DNA of 64,000 nucleotides from Micrococcales bacterium 31B (lineage in GTDB: Bacteria; Actinomycetota; Actinomycetes; Actinomycetales; Dermabacteraceae): NCBI GenBank assembly GCA_022803075.1, contig JAFFTF010000004.1, positions 259,419 through 323,418 on the forward strand, written 5' to 3'. The number at the start of each line of letters is the position of its first letter. Position 1 is the first letter of the stretch. Positions 24,852 to 32,938 of this stretch are shown here, piece after piece. The position numbers were made by a program, and so were the translations under genes. The notes under the pieces were generated by a model, which ran no database searches, was not told the origin of the DNA, and saw only the letters and a program-made list of their open reading frames with translations.

Positions 24852-24890
24852 GCGCGGCGCGCCGACCGAAGGGGGGTCGGCGCGCCGCGC
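24852..24890. terminator. Perfect 16-bp stem hairpin after the AGCS symporter gene
   Basis: A perfect inverted repeat (24852-24867 with 24875-24890) around a 7-base loop, in the gap between symporter and isomerase genes. It is all G+C and lacks a U-tract. It ends 16 bp before the isomerase start codon, so it could attenuate read-through into that gene or occlude its ribosome site. Confidence 0.75.
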
Positions 24891-24906
24891 CGCATAGGAT
24901 GCCAGC

Positions 24907-25689
24907 ATGCTGACTCTCGCCGCGAATGCCGAAATGCTCTACCTGGACCTGCCGTTCGCGGAGCGCGTGTGTCGCATCGCCGCCGCGGGCATGCAGGTCG
25001 AGATGTGGGGATTCGCCGGTAAAGACCCGGCCGCGCTGCGGGCCACGGGCGCCGAGTTCTCGATTATCAGCGGGTTCGAGCGCGGCAACTTCTTCGAGTC
25101 GGGTGACGCGCAGGCGTTTCTCGATTCGTGCGCCGACGGGCTGCGTTTCGCCGCCGAGATCGACGTGCCGCGACTGTGCGTGCATGGCTCGCCGCTGCAC
25201 GCTGACGGTTCTCCCGTTGCCGACCCGCTTGCAGCGACGGGTCGCCGCTGGATTCGCGCCTACGACACCCTGGGTCGCCTCGCGGACCTCGGCGAGCGGG
25301 CGGGCCGCGTCTTTGTGCTGGAGAACTTCAACCTGCGCGTGGATCACCCGGGCACTCCCTTCGCGGGCATCGAGCACACGCTCACGCTGGTCGAGGCCGT
25401 CGACTCGCCCCACCTGCGGCTGAACCTCGACCTGTACCACGCGGGTATCGACGAGGGCTCGCTGCATGGAGTGATCGAGCGCTGCCTGCCGTTCATCGGC
25501 GAGGTGCAGATCGCGGACTACCCCGGCCGCTGCGAGCCCGGCACCGGTGAGGTGCGCTGGGAGTCCATCGCCGCGCGCATGCGTGAGGTCGGGTATGCCG
25601 GGGTGGTCGGCTTTGAGGGGTACGCTTCGCGTGGCGGGGTCGAAGGGTCGGACGCCGCGCTGGCCGCGTTTGCCGGCGCGTTCCGGTAG
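24907..25689 (+). CDS. Hydroxypyruvate isomerase-like TIM-barrel protein
   Basis: 260 aa of the AP_endonuc_2/sugar-phosphate isomerase fold. Typical landmarks are VEMWGFAGKD, VFVLENFNLRVDHPG (metal Glu strand), LRLNLDLYHAGIDEG, GEVQIADYPGRCEPGTGEV and a C-terminal VVGFEGYASRG, as in Hyi/OtnI. The reaction would be hydroxypyruvate to tartronate semialdehyde or a related ketose isomerisation. It follows the AGCS symporter with a strong hairpin in between. An internal 106-bp segment (25235-25340) is duplicated at 27718-27823, on the far side of the AbiE pair. Confidence 0.82.
   Translation: MLTLAANAEMLYLDLPFAERVCRIAAAGMQVEMWGFAGKDPAALRATGAEFSIISGFERGNFFESGDAQAFLDSCADGLRFAAEIDVPRLCVHGSPLHADGSPVADPLAATGRRWIRAYDTLGRLADLGERAGRVFVLENFNLRVDHPGTPFAGIEHTLTLVEAVDSPHLRLNLDLYHAGIDEGSLHGVIERCLPFIGEVQIADYPGRCEPGTGEVRWESIAARMREVGYAGVVGFEGYASRGGVEGSDAALAAFAGAFR
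25235..25340. repeat. Long direct repeat, copy 1 (inside the isomerase gene)
   Basis: This 106-bp segment of the hydroxypyruvate-isomerase-like gene recurs at 27718-27823 in the same orientation, with two mismatches (the copies differ at the 11th and 20th bases). The two copies are offset by 2483 bp and bracket the AbiE gene pair. Confidence 0.95.
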
Positions 25690-25696
25690 CGCGTGG

Positions 25697-26638
25697 CTAT
25701 GACCTTGGTGGGGTCCATGCGTGACTATTCGGGTCCCACCTTCCGTGGCGAATTTCGCCGGAGAGTATCGGGCTGAGGCAACCACCAGCATGCTTGAGAG
25801 CCGCATCTAGGCTGTGAAACTCAGGTGGATAGTCTTCAAAGTCTCTTGCCGCCTTGGGAAATGCGGCACTCCATTGGTCTCCGGGAGAGGTCAACGCCTG
25901 TGGAAGTTTTATGCGCCTGCGACGCTGCTCGTGCCGCAAGAGTTCTGCGAGCGACTCAGCAGAAAAGCCTAAAGAGGCAACTATGTGCACGATGTCGGCA
26001 AGGTCTCTGTAGCGAGTCGACGGCTTGCCGCCATGATGCCTTTCGTACATGGCGCACACTTTGTCAACTAGGTGATTTGCGATAGGTACTACAGGTACTC
26101 CGGGAAGCTCCTGCAGCGAGGGGTGCTCGATTATTGGACTCGGGACAATGAATTCGACAGGGCCGGTCACGTGGCGTCGTTGAGAGACATCAATGGTGAA
26201 GGGCTCGAATTCCTTGTTGGCGATGAGGGCTCGGGCATATACGCGGGCCGACTGAGTGCCGTAGCCATACCGATCTGCGTTCGCACGGGTGTCGATACGG
26301 GTGAGTTCGAAGTCGAAGCCGTCATCCATGTCGCGGGCCACCAGCCCGCGAAGCTCTTTGAGAATTGAGCTGGCGTCAATCCAATCACCTTCTCGAGATA
26401 GGTCAACGTCGCGAGTAAAGCGGCCGCTGATGGATCGTAAGACTAGGGCATTCCCTCCGAGCACGAGCCACGAGGTCGACCGCTCGTAAAAGATGCGGCG
26501 ATACAAGAGTGCAAACACGTACTGCTTGCGAATCATTGAGGGGTTAACGCCCTTGACCTTCGCGAGGGCATTGATCTGATCCAGGAGCGATTGGCGCGTT
26601 GCTTGACTGGTTCGTTGGGGTTGGTGTGCTTGGTTCAA
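25697..26638 (-). CDS. AbiEii/AbiGii-family nucleotidyltransferase toxin
   Basis: 313 aa. The nucleotidyltransferase signature is visible early: WLVLGGNALVLR followed by GRFTRDVDLS (GG...DxD), and VPVVPIANHLVDKVCAMYER and STRYRDLADIVHIV are typical AbiEii segments. In characterised AbiE systems this protein is the type IV toxin that blocks growth by modifying tRNA with nucleotides, using GTP or CTP depending on the homologue. Overlaps its antitoxin gene by 4 bp. G+C is visibly lower than that of the isomerase gene next door. Confidence 0.9.
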   Translation of the reverse strand: MNQAHQPQRTSQATRQSLLDQINALAKVKGVNPSMIRKQYVFALLYRRIFYERSTSWLVLGGNALVLRSISGRFTRDVDLSREGDWIDASSILKELRGLVARDMDDGFDFELTRIDTRANADRYGYGTQSARVYARALIANKEFEPFTIDVSQRRHVTGPVEFIVPSPIIEHPSLQELPGVPVVPIANHLVDKVCAMYERHHGGKPSTRYRDLADIVHIVASLGFSAESLAELLRHEQRRRRIKLPQALTSPGDQWSAAFPKAARDFEDYPPEFHSLDAALKHAGGCLSPILSGEIRHGRWDPNSHAWTPPRS

Positions 26639-27615
26639 TTTATTGGCTCATTCACATGGGGGCTTGTCCGTGCCATCGACGACACGTCCCTGAAAAACTC
26701 CATGTGCTTTGTCTGAAAGCCCACGGGCACCTTGGGAAGTGCTGCCGCAAGCTCGTGAGCCCAGGTAGTCGAGGTTCCTTTCCACACGTAATTCTCAACC
26801 CTTATGCCAGGGAGGTGTTGAACACCCAGGGCATCTTGCACCGCGCTGCGCACGGTGCGTTCAATGAAGGACTTCAGTGCTGATTGGTCAAGAGAGGCCG
26901 TGAACGCCGCCAAGACTCGATTCTGGATAGCTTCAAGTGACCGTGCCAACGCCTCCGAGCCCAGCAGGTTAGCAGCAACCGTGGGCAGGCCCGCGCTCTC
27001 GAGGCAAGCATCCACGAGTTCAGTGCCATTGGTGTGGCCGTAATGATGCGCCACGTCGTCGAGTCGGTCAGCAAGCGTTTCGGGGTGCACTTCTGGTTTG
27101 CCGAGGGCGTCCCGCACCACGTCGGCTAGGTGATCAAAGTCGGTGGCATTTTCGGCGAGGTCCGCCACCGTTCGTGTGACTGAAGTCAAGGGCAGTCCGT
27201 CCACGTATTCGACGTCTTCAGCGGCGAGCGACGCCTTGTAAAACCGCAGGTCGGAGTGAGTTGTTTGCCGACGTCGAGACATCGTGAAGTCACACGCGCC
27301 GGCCACCAGATCACCCAGGCCATGCACGGAGGCCGCTGACATATGGGAGACGACAACGTGTGTGCGCTGACGGTCTTCGGCAAGTAGCCGCGGCTCGGTG
27401 GAGAGCCACGCTGCGTAGAGGCCATGGTGCGGGCCTTCCGTGGTGGATGGCAACGAATAGACCCCACGCCTAACAATGTTGACCATGCCCTTTTCGCGGA
27501 GTCTGCCGAGCGCCACCCGTGATACTCCGTAGCGTTCAGCTTGACCCGTGGTCACCAGGCCCCACTGGCTTGAGCCCAGTTCTTCGAGCGTCTTAAGTGC
27601 TTGAGCTGTATTCAC
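26635..27615 (-). CDS. AbiEi-family antitoxin / transcriptional repressor
   Basis: 326 aa from GTG 27615, preceded by AAAGGAG. The N-terminal winged helix (GLVTTGQAERYGVSRVALGR, then LREKGMVNIVRRGVYSL) is the AbiEi_4-like DNA-binding region. The middle contains VVSHMSAASVHGLGDLV and GLPLTSVTRTVADLAE, characteristic of the AbiEi/DUF559-like group. It neutralises AbiEii and represses its own operon. A perfect inverted repeat lies just upstream (27640-27658). The stop overlaps the toxin start by 4 bp. Confidence 0.9.
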   Translation of the reverse strand: MNTAQALKTLEELGSSQWGLVTTGQAERYGVSRVALGRLREKGMVNIVRRGVYSLPSTTEGPHHGLYAAWLSTEPRLLAEDRQRTHVVVSHMSAASVHGLGDLVAGACDFTMSRRRQTTHSDLRFYKASLAAEDVEYVDGLPLTSVTRTVADLAENATDFDHLADVVRDALGKPEVHPETLADRLDDVAHHYGHTNGTELVDACLESAGLPTVAANLLGSEALARSLEAIQNRVLAAFTASLDQSALKSFIERTVRSAVQDALGVQHLPGIRVENYVWKGTSTTWAHELAAALPKVPVGFQTKHMEFFRDVSSMARTSPHVNEPIN

Positions 27616-27639
27616 GGGGCTCCTTTCGATGCAAAGTTT

Positions 27640-27658
27640 GTAACACTCAGAGTGTTAC
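27640..27658 (-). promoter_or_regulatory. Inverted repeat, probable AbiEi operator
   Basis: GTAACACTCAGAGTGTTAC is a perfect palindrome with 9-bp arms around one base, 25 bp upstream of the AbiEi start. AbiEi proteins are known to autoregulate through inverted repeats in this position. A related sequence matching 15 of 19 bases is found at 38481-38499. Confidence 0.7.
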
Positions 27659-27717
27659 TTTATCAGCACCTAGCAGAGCCTGCTGGCCGAGAACGCATCA
27701 TTCGGTGGTCGGCGCCG

Positions 27718-27823
27718 CGACGGGTCGGCGCTGGATCCGCGCCTACGACACCCTGGGTCGCCTCGCGGACCTCGGCGAGCGGGCGGGCCGCGTCTTTGTG
27801 CTGGAGAACTTCAACCTGCGCGT
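27718..27823. repeat. Long direct repeat, copy 2 (fragment of the isomerase gene)
   Basis: A duplicate of 25235-25340. It encodes an internal isomerase fragment without start or C-terminus and stops matching exactly at 27823. With copy 1 it brackets the AbiE cassette, so it marks the recombination or integration event that brought AbiE in. Confidence 0.95.
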
Positions 27824-27856
27824 AGCTGGGTTCGTCGGTCTGGTCTGGTGTGGGGG

Positions 27857-28906
27857 TTAGTAGTCTTCGTCGACGAGGAGTGCGGTGTAGGCGCGTACCT
27901 CCATGTCGACTCCTTGGCCTGCGCGGGTGAGGGTGCCAGTGACGGGTTGCAAGGGGCCAAGGTTGACCCGGTACTCGGCGGAGTAGGTGATGGTCTGACT
28001 GATGCGGTAGGTGCCCTTATGGCGGTACACGTTCCAAATCGCGCCCGGTACTTTATGGGGTGGATTGCGGGTGATCTTGCCCGCGTACTTCACTCCGGGG
28101 CCGCTGCTGGTGGCGTGGGTGCCGTTACCGAAATCGAAGGCCCACTGCACGGGCGTTGCCCGCACCTGCACGATCTGACCCAGCATCATGATGGTGTGCG
28201 TTTCGGTGGCATTCGACGTCTAATACGCTTGCGGACGGTTAACCACCGCGGAGGGCTTCGAATCCTCGGTGGGAACGCACGAGCAGTAGGTTTCACGATG
28301 GTTCAGCGACAGCCGCGCGAAGTCACTTTGGGTGAATGTCACCGTCACCACGACCGGGAGGGCGGGCTGGCCAGTGCCGGGGGCCGCGGGGGCCGTGGGG
28401 TTGATGCAGTAATCCCCCACAGGAGTCGGAGCGTCCACCACCTGGTTCGGGCCCGCACCGGAGCGTAATTCGGTGCGCGTAACGGGGATACCCCCGGGCG
28501 TGCCCTCGCACGGATTACGCCCCACCCCACCCCACGCGGCAGGCACCTGAATACCCGCCACCGCACGCCGCAACGGCATGGGCGGGGGCGGCGAATCATC
28601 CACTTTGCCAGAACCACCGCCGCTCGCTTCGGAGGGCGTGGCAGTCGCCGATTCTCCCTTGGGCGCGAGGCCCGATTTATATTCTTTTGCGGGTGTCACG
28701 ACTTCCGTCGTGGTGACGCTGCTCCAGGTCGTAAGATCTACGGTACTGCCTGATGATGCAGCGGACACGTCTGGATTGGGCGTAGCCTCCCAGTGCTGAT
28801 TCGAGAACATCTCGGTCGGCGCGTGAAGTGAGCCACCCGCAGGCGTGGTGGTTACGCTGAGTAGAATTGTGGTTGCGGCGAATGCTCCAGCGATGACTGT
28901 TTTCAT
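27857..28906 (-). pseudogene. Secreted PKD-domain-like protein interrupted by an in-frame TAG
   Basis: One 350-codon frame runs from ATG 28906 to 27857, with a single amber codon at 28222-28220. Upstream: signal peptide MKTVIAGAFAATTILLSV, a Pro/Ser/Thr-rich region, then ALPVVVTVTFTQSDFARL. Downstream in the same frame: QIVQVRATPVQWAFDFGNGT and YRHKGTYRISQTITYS, a PKD-like beta domain. In related actinobacterial proteins the two halves are continuous, so the TAG probably replaced a Tyr, Gln or Trp codon. The start overlaps the preceding lipoprotein stop (ATGA). Either a pseudogene or a read-through product. Confidence 0.8.
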
Positions 28907-29730
28907 TCTGCAGGTCCTGCCGCCTGGACAACAAACTGTCCCTTTTCGGCCCATGCGACAGCGATTCGCCAATTGCCGTCCAAATTCTTCGTTTGGACTC
29001 GTACAGATTGCTTCGGCAGATAAATCGAGATTGGATTGTACGTCACTCGCCCCTCAAGGATATAGCCGTATTCTTGCTTCTCCACAATCCTCAGTTGCTG
29101 GACAGAAATCTATTGAGTAAGCGCAAAACCACCATTTGTGTAGGTCGATTGAATTTGCTGACGGATTCGATTGCAGTTATCGCAATCTTGGGTGGTGGCG
29201 ACATCGACCACGTTTGCGTCGCCCGTATTCACGTAGTAGTTCAGTGCGTGAAAGTAGTAGTTCGTAACCAGCACTGCTCCCGCTTCGGTTTGCGTGAACC
29301 CGTCAGCGTCCATGCCGGGCGGCGTGAGCCCGGTGGCTTTGGCGGGGAACGTGGCGGGGTCGCGGTACTCCATGGTGTAGCCGAGCTGCTTGGCGCTCTC
29401 GAACAGCTTGAGATCATCGGCGGTCTCTGCGGGCGGGGTCCACGTCGAACCCGGTTCGGGCTCGACCACGGAAATGGTCCGCGCCGGTTCGGTAGTCGCG
29501 CTGGCGTCTCCGCTCGTGACCGCGCCACCCGACGCACCGGACGCCGAGCCGCTCACGATCCCACCCTCACCGATGGCCGTGGTCGGCATCTGCAGGGGAG
29601 TCTCCACCGGCCCCGAACCCGCATAGCCACCCTCCCGCACCAGCGGCTCAGGCTGCGAACACCCCGCCAGCACGGCAACGACACCCACAACAGCGGCGGC
29701 GCGCCAAGACAGCCGATTCGAACGTTGCAT
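28903..29730 (-). pseudogene. DUF6318-like lipoprotein interrupted by an in-frame TAG
   Basis: A 276-codon frame from ATG 29730 to 28903 with one amber codon at 29112-29110. N-terminus: signal peptide with lipobox VVAVLAGC (Cys24), then a Gly/Ser-rich linker. The core LVTNYYFHALNYYVNTGDAN and DCDNCNRIRQQIQSTYTNGG resembles DUF6318 lipoproteins of Micrococcales. After the TAG the frame continues ISVQQLRIVEKQEYGYILEG to a normal end that overlaps the next gene by 4 bp. Translation could otherwise stop at residue 206. The organised overlap argues that the full frame was functional until recently. Confidence 0.8.
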
Positions 29731-29804
29731 CAGGGCCCCTCAAGATTGGTGAAACAGTCGGTAGACCCACCCACGGCATACATTCGCAGCAGCGCCCGGG
29801 GCAT
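29730..29804 (-). other. Possible 3' remnant of an upstream secreted-protein gene
   Basis: A short frame reading MPRALLRMYAVGGSTDCFTN and then LEGP ends in a TGA that overlaps the lipoprotein ATG by one base (TGATG), the junction expected within an operon. No convincing coding frame extends upstream, so this may be the surviving end of a lost first gene. The region to 29910 otherwise holds only G+C-rich spacer with CACCGGGGCGTCCG-type motifs. Confidence 0.3.
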
Positions 29805-29910
29805 AGCCAGGAATGTGTGGAAAAACCGACGACTCGGCACACGGGCGTTCGGGTGCGCGGAGTTGGGGCCACCGGGGCTGCGGCGAACACGGGCCACCGG
29901 GGCGTCCGAA

Positions 29911-31269
29911 CTATTTCGAGGCCAAAGCGTCAATCTGCGCGATGCTCATACCCTTCGTTTCGCGCGCCGTGAAGGCCGAGACCGCCGCCGCGACCATGCA
30001 GGCTGTGATGAATAGCGCCACGGCCAGCCAGCCGCCGCGGCCCTCGCCCGCGATCGCGGCCGCGATCGCGGGCGTAAAACCGACGAAGACCAGGCCGATC
30101 TGGGTGCTCATGGCGTATCCCGTGTAGCGCACCTGGGTGGGGAACATCTCGGTGTACATCGGTGCCTGCACCATGTTTCCGCCCGTGGCGATCAACATGA
30201 GCACCAGCATCATGATGAAAATGGTCGTGTAATTCGCCGCCTCGACCGCCGCAAACAGACCAAAGAAACTCGCCGCGATGCCGAGCACCGACACGATAAA
30301 AACTGGGCGGCGGCCGATGCGGTCCGAGAGCATTGCCCACAGGGGCGCGACGGGGATAGAAATGAGACCCACAATGCTCACGATCGACAGCAACTTTGTG
30401 GCGTCGAGGTCGAAGTTGGCGACGCCGTAACTCACGGTAAATACACTCATCATGGAGCCCGAGACGGCAAACAATGAGCACACAATCACGCGGATCATGT
30501 TGGGCCAGTTGTGCGCGACAACCTCAACGATCGGGGTGCGCGTCCGCACCGGGCCATCCGCTGAAGGTGCATGCTCGTGCACCTTAGCGAATGCCTGCGC
30601 CTCGCGCACCTGGCGGCGAATGTACAGCGTGACAAGAGTGAGCGGGCCCGCCACCAAGAAGGGAATGCGCCAACCCCAGCTTTGCAGGTCGGCCTCTGGC
30701 AGCGACGTCAACGGAATGAACGCCGCAGAACCCAGCGACGTGCCCACCGCGACGCCCACCATGGTCCACCCTGTGAAGAGACCGCGCTTTGCATCGGGCG
30801 CGTGCTCCGCGGTGAGCGCGTTCGCGCCGGCCTGCTCGCCACCCGCCGAGAGCCCCTGTGCGAGACGCAGCACCACGAGGATCACGCCCGCAGCGGGCCC
30901 GATCTGCGCCGCCGTGGGCAGCAGCCCCACGATGAACGTTGCGCCCCCCATCAGCACGAGCGTATAAACGAGGGTGCGGCTGCGTCCGATTTTGTCGCCC
31001 AAGGTGCCAAACAGCACTGCTCCCAGGGGGCGCGCGACGTACGCGACGCCGAACGTCGCGAGCGAGGCCATGACGGCTCCCTGGGCGCCGAGCGCGGCGA
31101 AGAAGACGCTCTTGAAAATAAGCGCCGACGCCGTTGCAAAGATGACGAAGTCGAAGTATTCGACGGTCGAGCCGAGGAACGCCGAGAGCGCGGCCTTGCG
31201 GGCCATTCGCGTCGAACCGGGCGCAATCGCGGGCTCGACGTCGGCGTGGAGGCGGTCAGAAGTAGTCAC
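29911..31269 (-). CDS. MHS-family (metabolite:H+ symporter) MFS transporter
   Basis: 452 aa from GTG 31269, preceded by GGAG. Twelve membrane segments. AALSAFLGSTVEYFDFVIFA at the first helix, GTLGDKIGRSRTLV in loop 2-3 and VLRLAQGLSAGGEQAGANAL in helix 5 are characteristic of the ProP/ShiA/KgtP metabolite:H+ symporters. Substrates in the family include betaine, shikimate, oxoglutarate and aromatic acids. The gene lies downstream of the alpha/beta hydrolase gene (42-bp gap, same strand), so the two may share a transcript and a substrate. Confidence 0.9.
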   Translation of the reverse strand: MTTSDRLHADVEPAIAPGSTRMARKAALSAFLGSTVEYFDFVIFATASALIFKSVFFAALGAQGAVMASLATFGVAYVARPLGAVLFGTLGDKIGRSRTLVYTLVLMGGATFIVGLLPTAAQIGPAAGVILVVLRLAQGLSAGGEQAGANALTAEHAPDAKRGLFTGWTMVGVAVGTSLGSAAFIPLTSLPEADLQSWGWRIPFLVAGPLTLVTLYIRRQVREAQAFAKVHEHAPSADGPVRTRTPIVEVVAHNWPNMIRVIVCSLFAVSGSMMSVFTVSYGVANFDLDATKLLSIVSIVGLISIPVAPLWAMLSDRIGRRPVFIVSVLGIAASFFGLFAAVEAANYTTIFIMMLVLMLIATGGNMVQAPMYTEMFPTQVRYTGYAMSTQIGLVFVGFTPAIAAAIAGEGRGGWLAVALFITACMVAAAVSAFTARETKGMSIAQIDALASK

Positions 31270-31311
31270 AGGTAACTCCAGGGGTTGAGGGCGCGGCTTT
31301 GCGCATGAGGT

Positions 31312-32790
31312 TTATACGAGGTGTAGTGACAAGGGCTGAGGTGTGACTGCGAGGGCGGGCGCGCCCTCAGCCACACGAGACCACAGTTCTTGCGCCACGG
31401 CGTCGAGCAGAGCGCGGCCAAGCGGCTCGAGGTAGCCTCGCGACTCAAGGTTGTCGTCGACGACCCGATAGGCGGCCTCGAAGTGCGCGAAGGTGGGGAA
31501 CTCGCGCATCACCTCGTCGCGTGGCCTGAGCTCGAGGCCCCCGCAAACGGCATTCTCGGGGAGTGCGGGTACCCACCGCACGAGTGCGTGCTCGGCAAGC
31601 CCCAGGCGGATACCTCCGGTGAGCAGTCCCGTCGCGGCCCGCGCAAACTCGTGGGGCCGCCCGGGCACCTGGCCGAAATACAGGCTCGGCGCCGCGGGTT
31701 CGCCATCGCGGGACCAGTTCACGAGCGCGACCATCGCTGCGGTGACGATGGGTTCCAGCGGCAGCGTATTGAGCTGGTCGAGAGCGTTTTGCGTGAGTAC
31801 GCGCGGCAGGCGACCTGCCGCTTCGATGTGCTCGTTGCGCGGAATGACGCGCGAGCGCGCGTCGGAGTGCGGGGCCGCCGCCACGTGCCAGTGGCGGCGC
31901 AGCGGGCCGTCGCCATCGCAGTAGTCTGCCGCCGTGAACCCAAACATGCTCGTGAAAAGCGTCGTGTCGGCCTCGCTCGTCACAACCAAGTGCGGCACGT
32001 CGAGGTCGCGTAAGGTCACGTGTCGAGGCAGCAACTGCTGGCACGGCCCCGCCTCGCCCTGGTTGAGTTCACGCACGAACACCCCGGCCACGCCGGAAAG
32101 AAAGCCGTCGAAGCAGCGGGTGCCCGCGGGCGTCCGCAAGATGTCGTGAAAATGGTGGGCGAAGGTGTTGACGTAGAGGCCCGATTGGGATTGACCGATC
32201 AGGTAGACGTCCCGCGGGCGGGGTTCGTCGCTGCCACCGCGCAACCAGGCGGCGACCTGCGCGAGAATCTCCCAGGCGAGGCCTTCGTGGCCGCCCTTAA
32301 GCACCTGAAACGGGTTCCAGCCGGGTACCGCGCGCAAGTCGGGGAGGTCGCCGCCCCAGGTCAGGGTCGCGTAGCGCTGCGCGTCGTAGGTGCGCAAGGC
32401 GGCGGCGTTGATGGGCTTGCTCGTAACGCCCACGTACGTGTCGCCGCGCGCGATGATCAGGTTGTGTGCGCGCCGCCAGTCGTCTTCGATGTCGTAGCCC
32501 TGCGACGCATTCAGCACCGAAACCCAAGCGCTGCGATCCGGTCGCGGCGCGGCGGGGGTGCGCACGATAATGCGCGTCACGTAATCGTGGGCGGCGCTGG
32601 GCAGCACGCCGCCCGGCGTCTCCTCGAAGAGCCGCGCCCGGCCAGCCACGAGGTACTCGCGTTCGACGTACCCAGCAGCCGCGAGATCGATCGGCTCGCG
32701 CGCGCAGGCGTTCGCCGAGAATGGGGGCCTCACGCCGTCGGGCAGGAGCCGCGCGGTGGCTTGGGGAACAGTGAACGTCGTGGTGGTCAC
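31312..32790 (-). CDS. Alpha/beta hydrolase-domain protein
   Basis: 492 aa from GTG 32790. The nucleophile elbow is VYLIGQSQSGLYVN (GxSxS/G). Later blocks are LDVPHLVVTSEADTTLF (candidate acid) and VIPRNEHIEAAGRLP (candidate catalytic His). Length and pattern fit the large Abhydrolase_10-type family of uncharacterised actinobacterial and proteobacterial hydrolases. It is probably cytoplasmic, as no signal peptide is seen. It lies between a LuxR regulator and an MHS transporter, which suggests an inducible ester or lactone catabolic unit. Confidence 0.75.
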   Translation of the reverse strand: MTTTTFTVPQATARLLPDGVRPPFSANACAREPIDLAAAGYVEREYLVAGRARLFEETPGGVLPSAAHDYVTRIIVRTPAAPRPDRSAWVSVLNASQGYDIEDDWRRAHNLIIARGDTYVGVTSKPINAAALRTYDAQRYATLTWGGDLPDLRAVPGWNPFQVLKGGHEGLAWEILAQVAAWLRGGSDEPRPRDVYLIGQSQSGLYVNTFAHHFHDILRTPAGTRCFDGFLSGVAGVFVRELNQGEAGPCQQLLPRHVTLRDLDVPHLVVTSEADTTLFTSMFGFTAADYCDGDGPLRRHWHVAAAPHSDARSRVIPRNEHIEAAGRLPRVLTQNALDQLNTLPLEPIVTAAMVALVNWSRDGEPAAPSLYFGQVPGRPHEFARAATGLLTGGIRLGLAEHALVRWVPALPENAVCGGLELRPRDEVMREFPTFAHFEAAYRVVDDNLESRGYLEPLGRALLDAVAQELWSRVAEGAPALAVTPQPLSLHLV

Positions 32791-32910
32791 GGTGGCTCTC
32801 TCGCTGGGGGAGCGGCCCCGGTTGCGGCCGCGTCGCTCGATGCCACCACCCTAAGGAGCCCCGCCGCCCTGCTCCCATCGCGCATGTGCAGTATTTTCGG
32901 CGCCCCAGAC

Positions 32911-32938
32911 CTAGCTCACGGACTAGCTCATGAGCTAG
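32911..32938. promoter_or_regulatory. Perfect 16-bp palindrome with an extra half-site upstream of the hydrolase gene
   Basis: CTAGCTCATGAGCTAG (32923-32938) is perfectly symmetric. A further direct half-site CTAGCTCA occurs at 32911-32918, 12 bp earlier. The palindrome overlaps the stop codon of the LuxR gene and lies about 130 bp upstream of the hydrolase start, a position suited to a regulator-binding site or a small hairpin. Confidence 0.6.
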
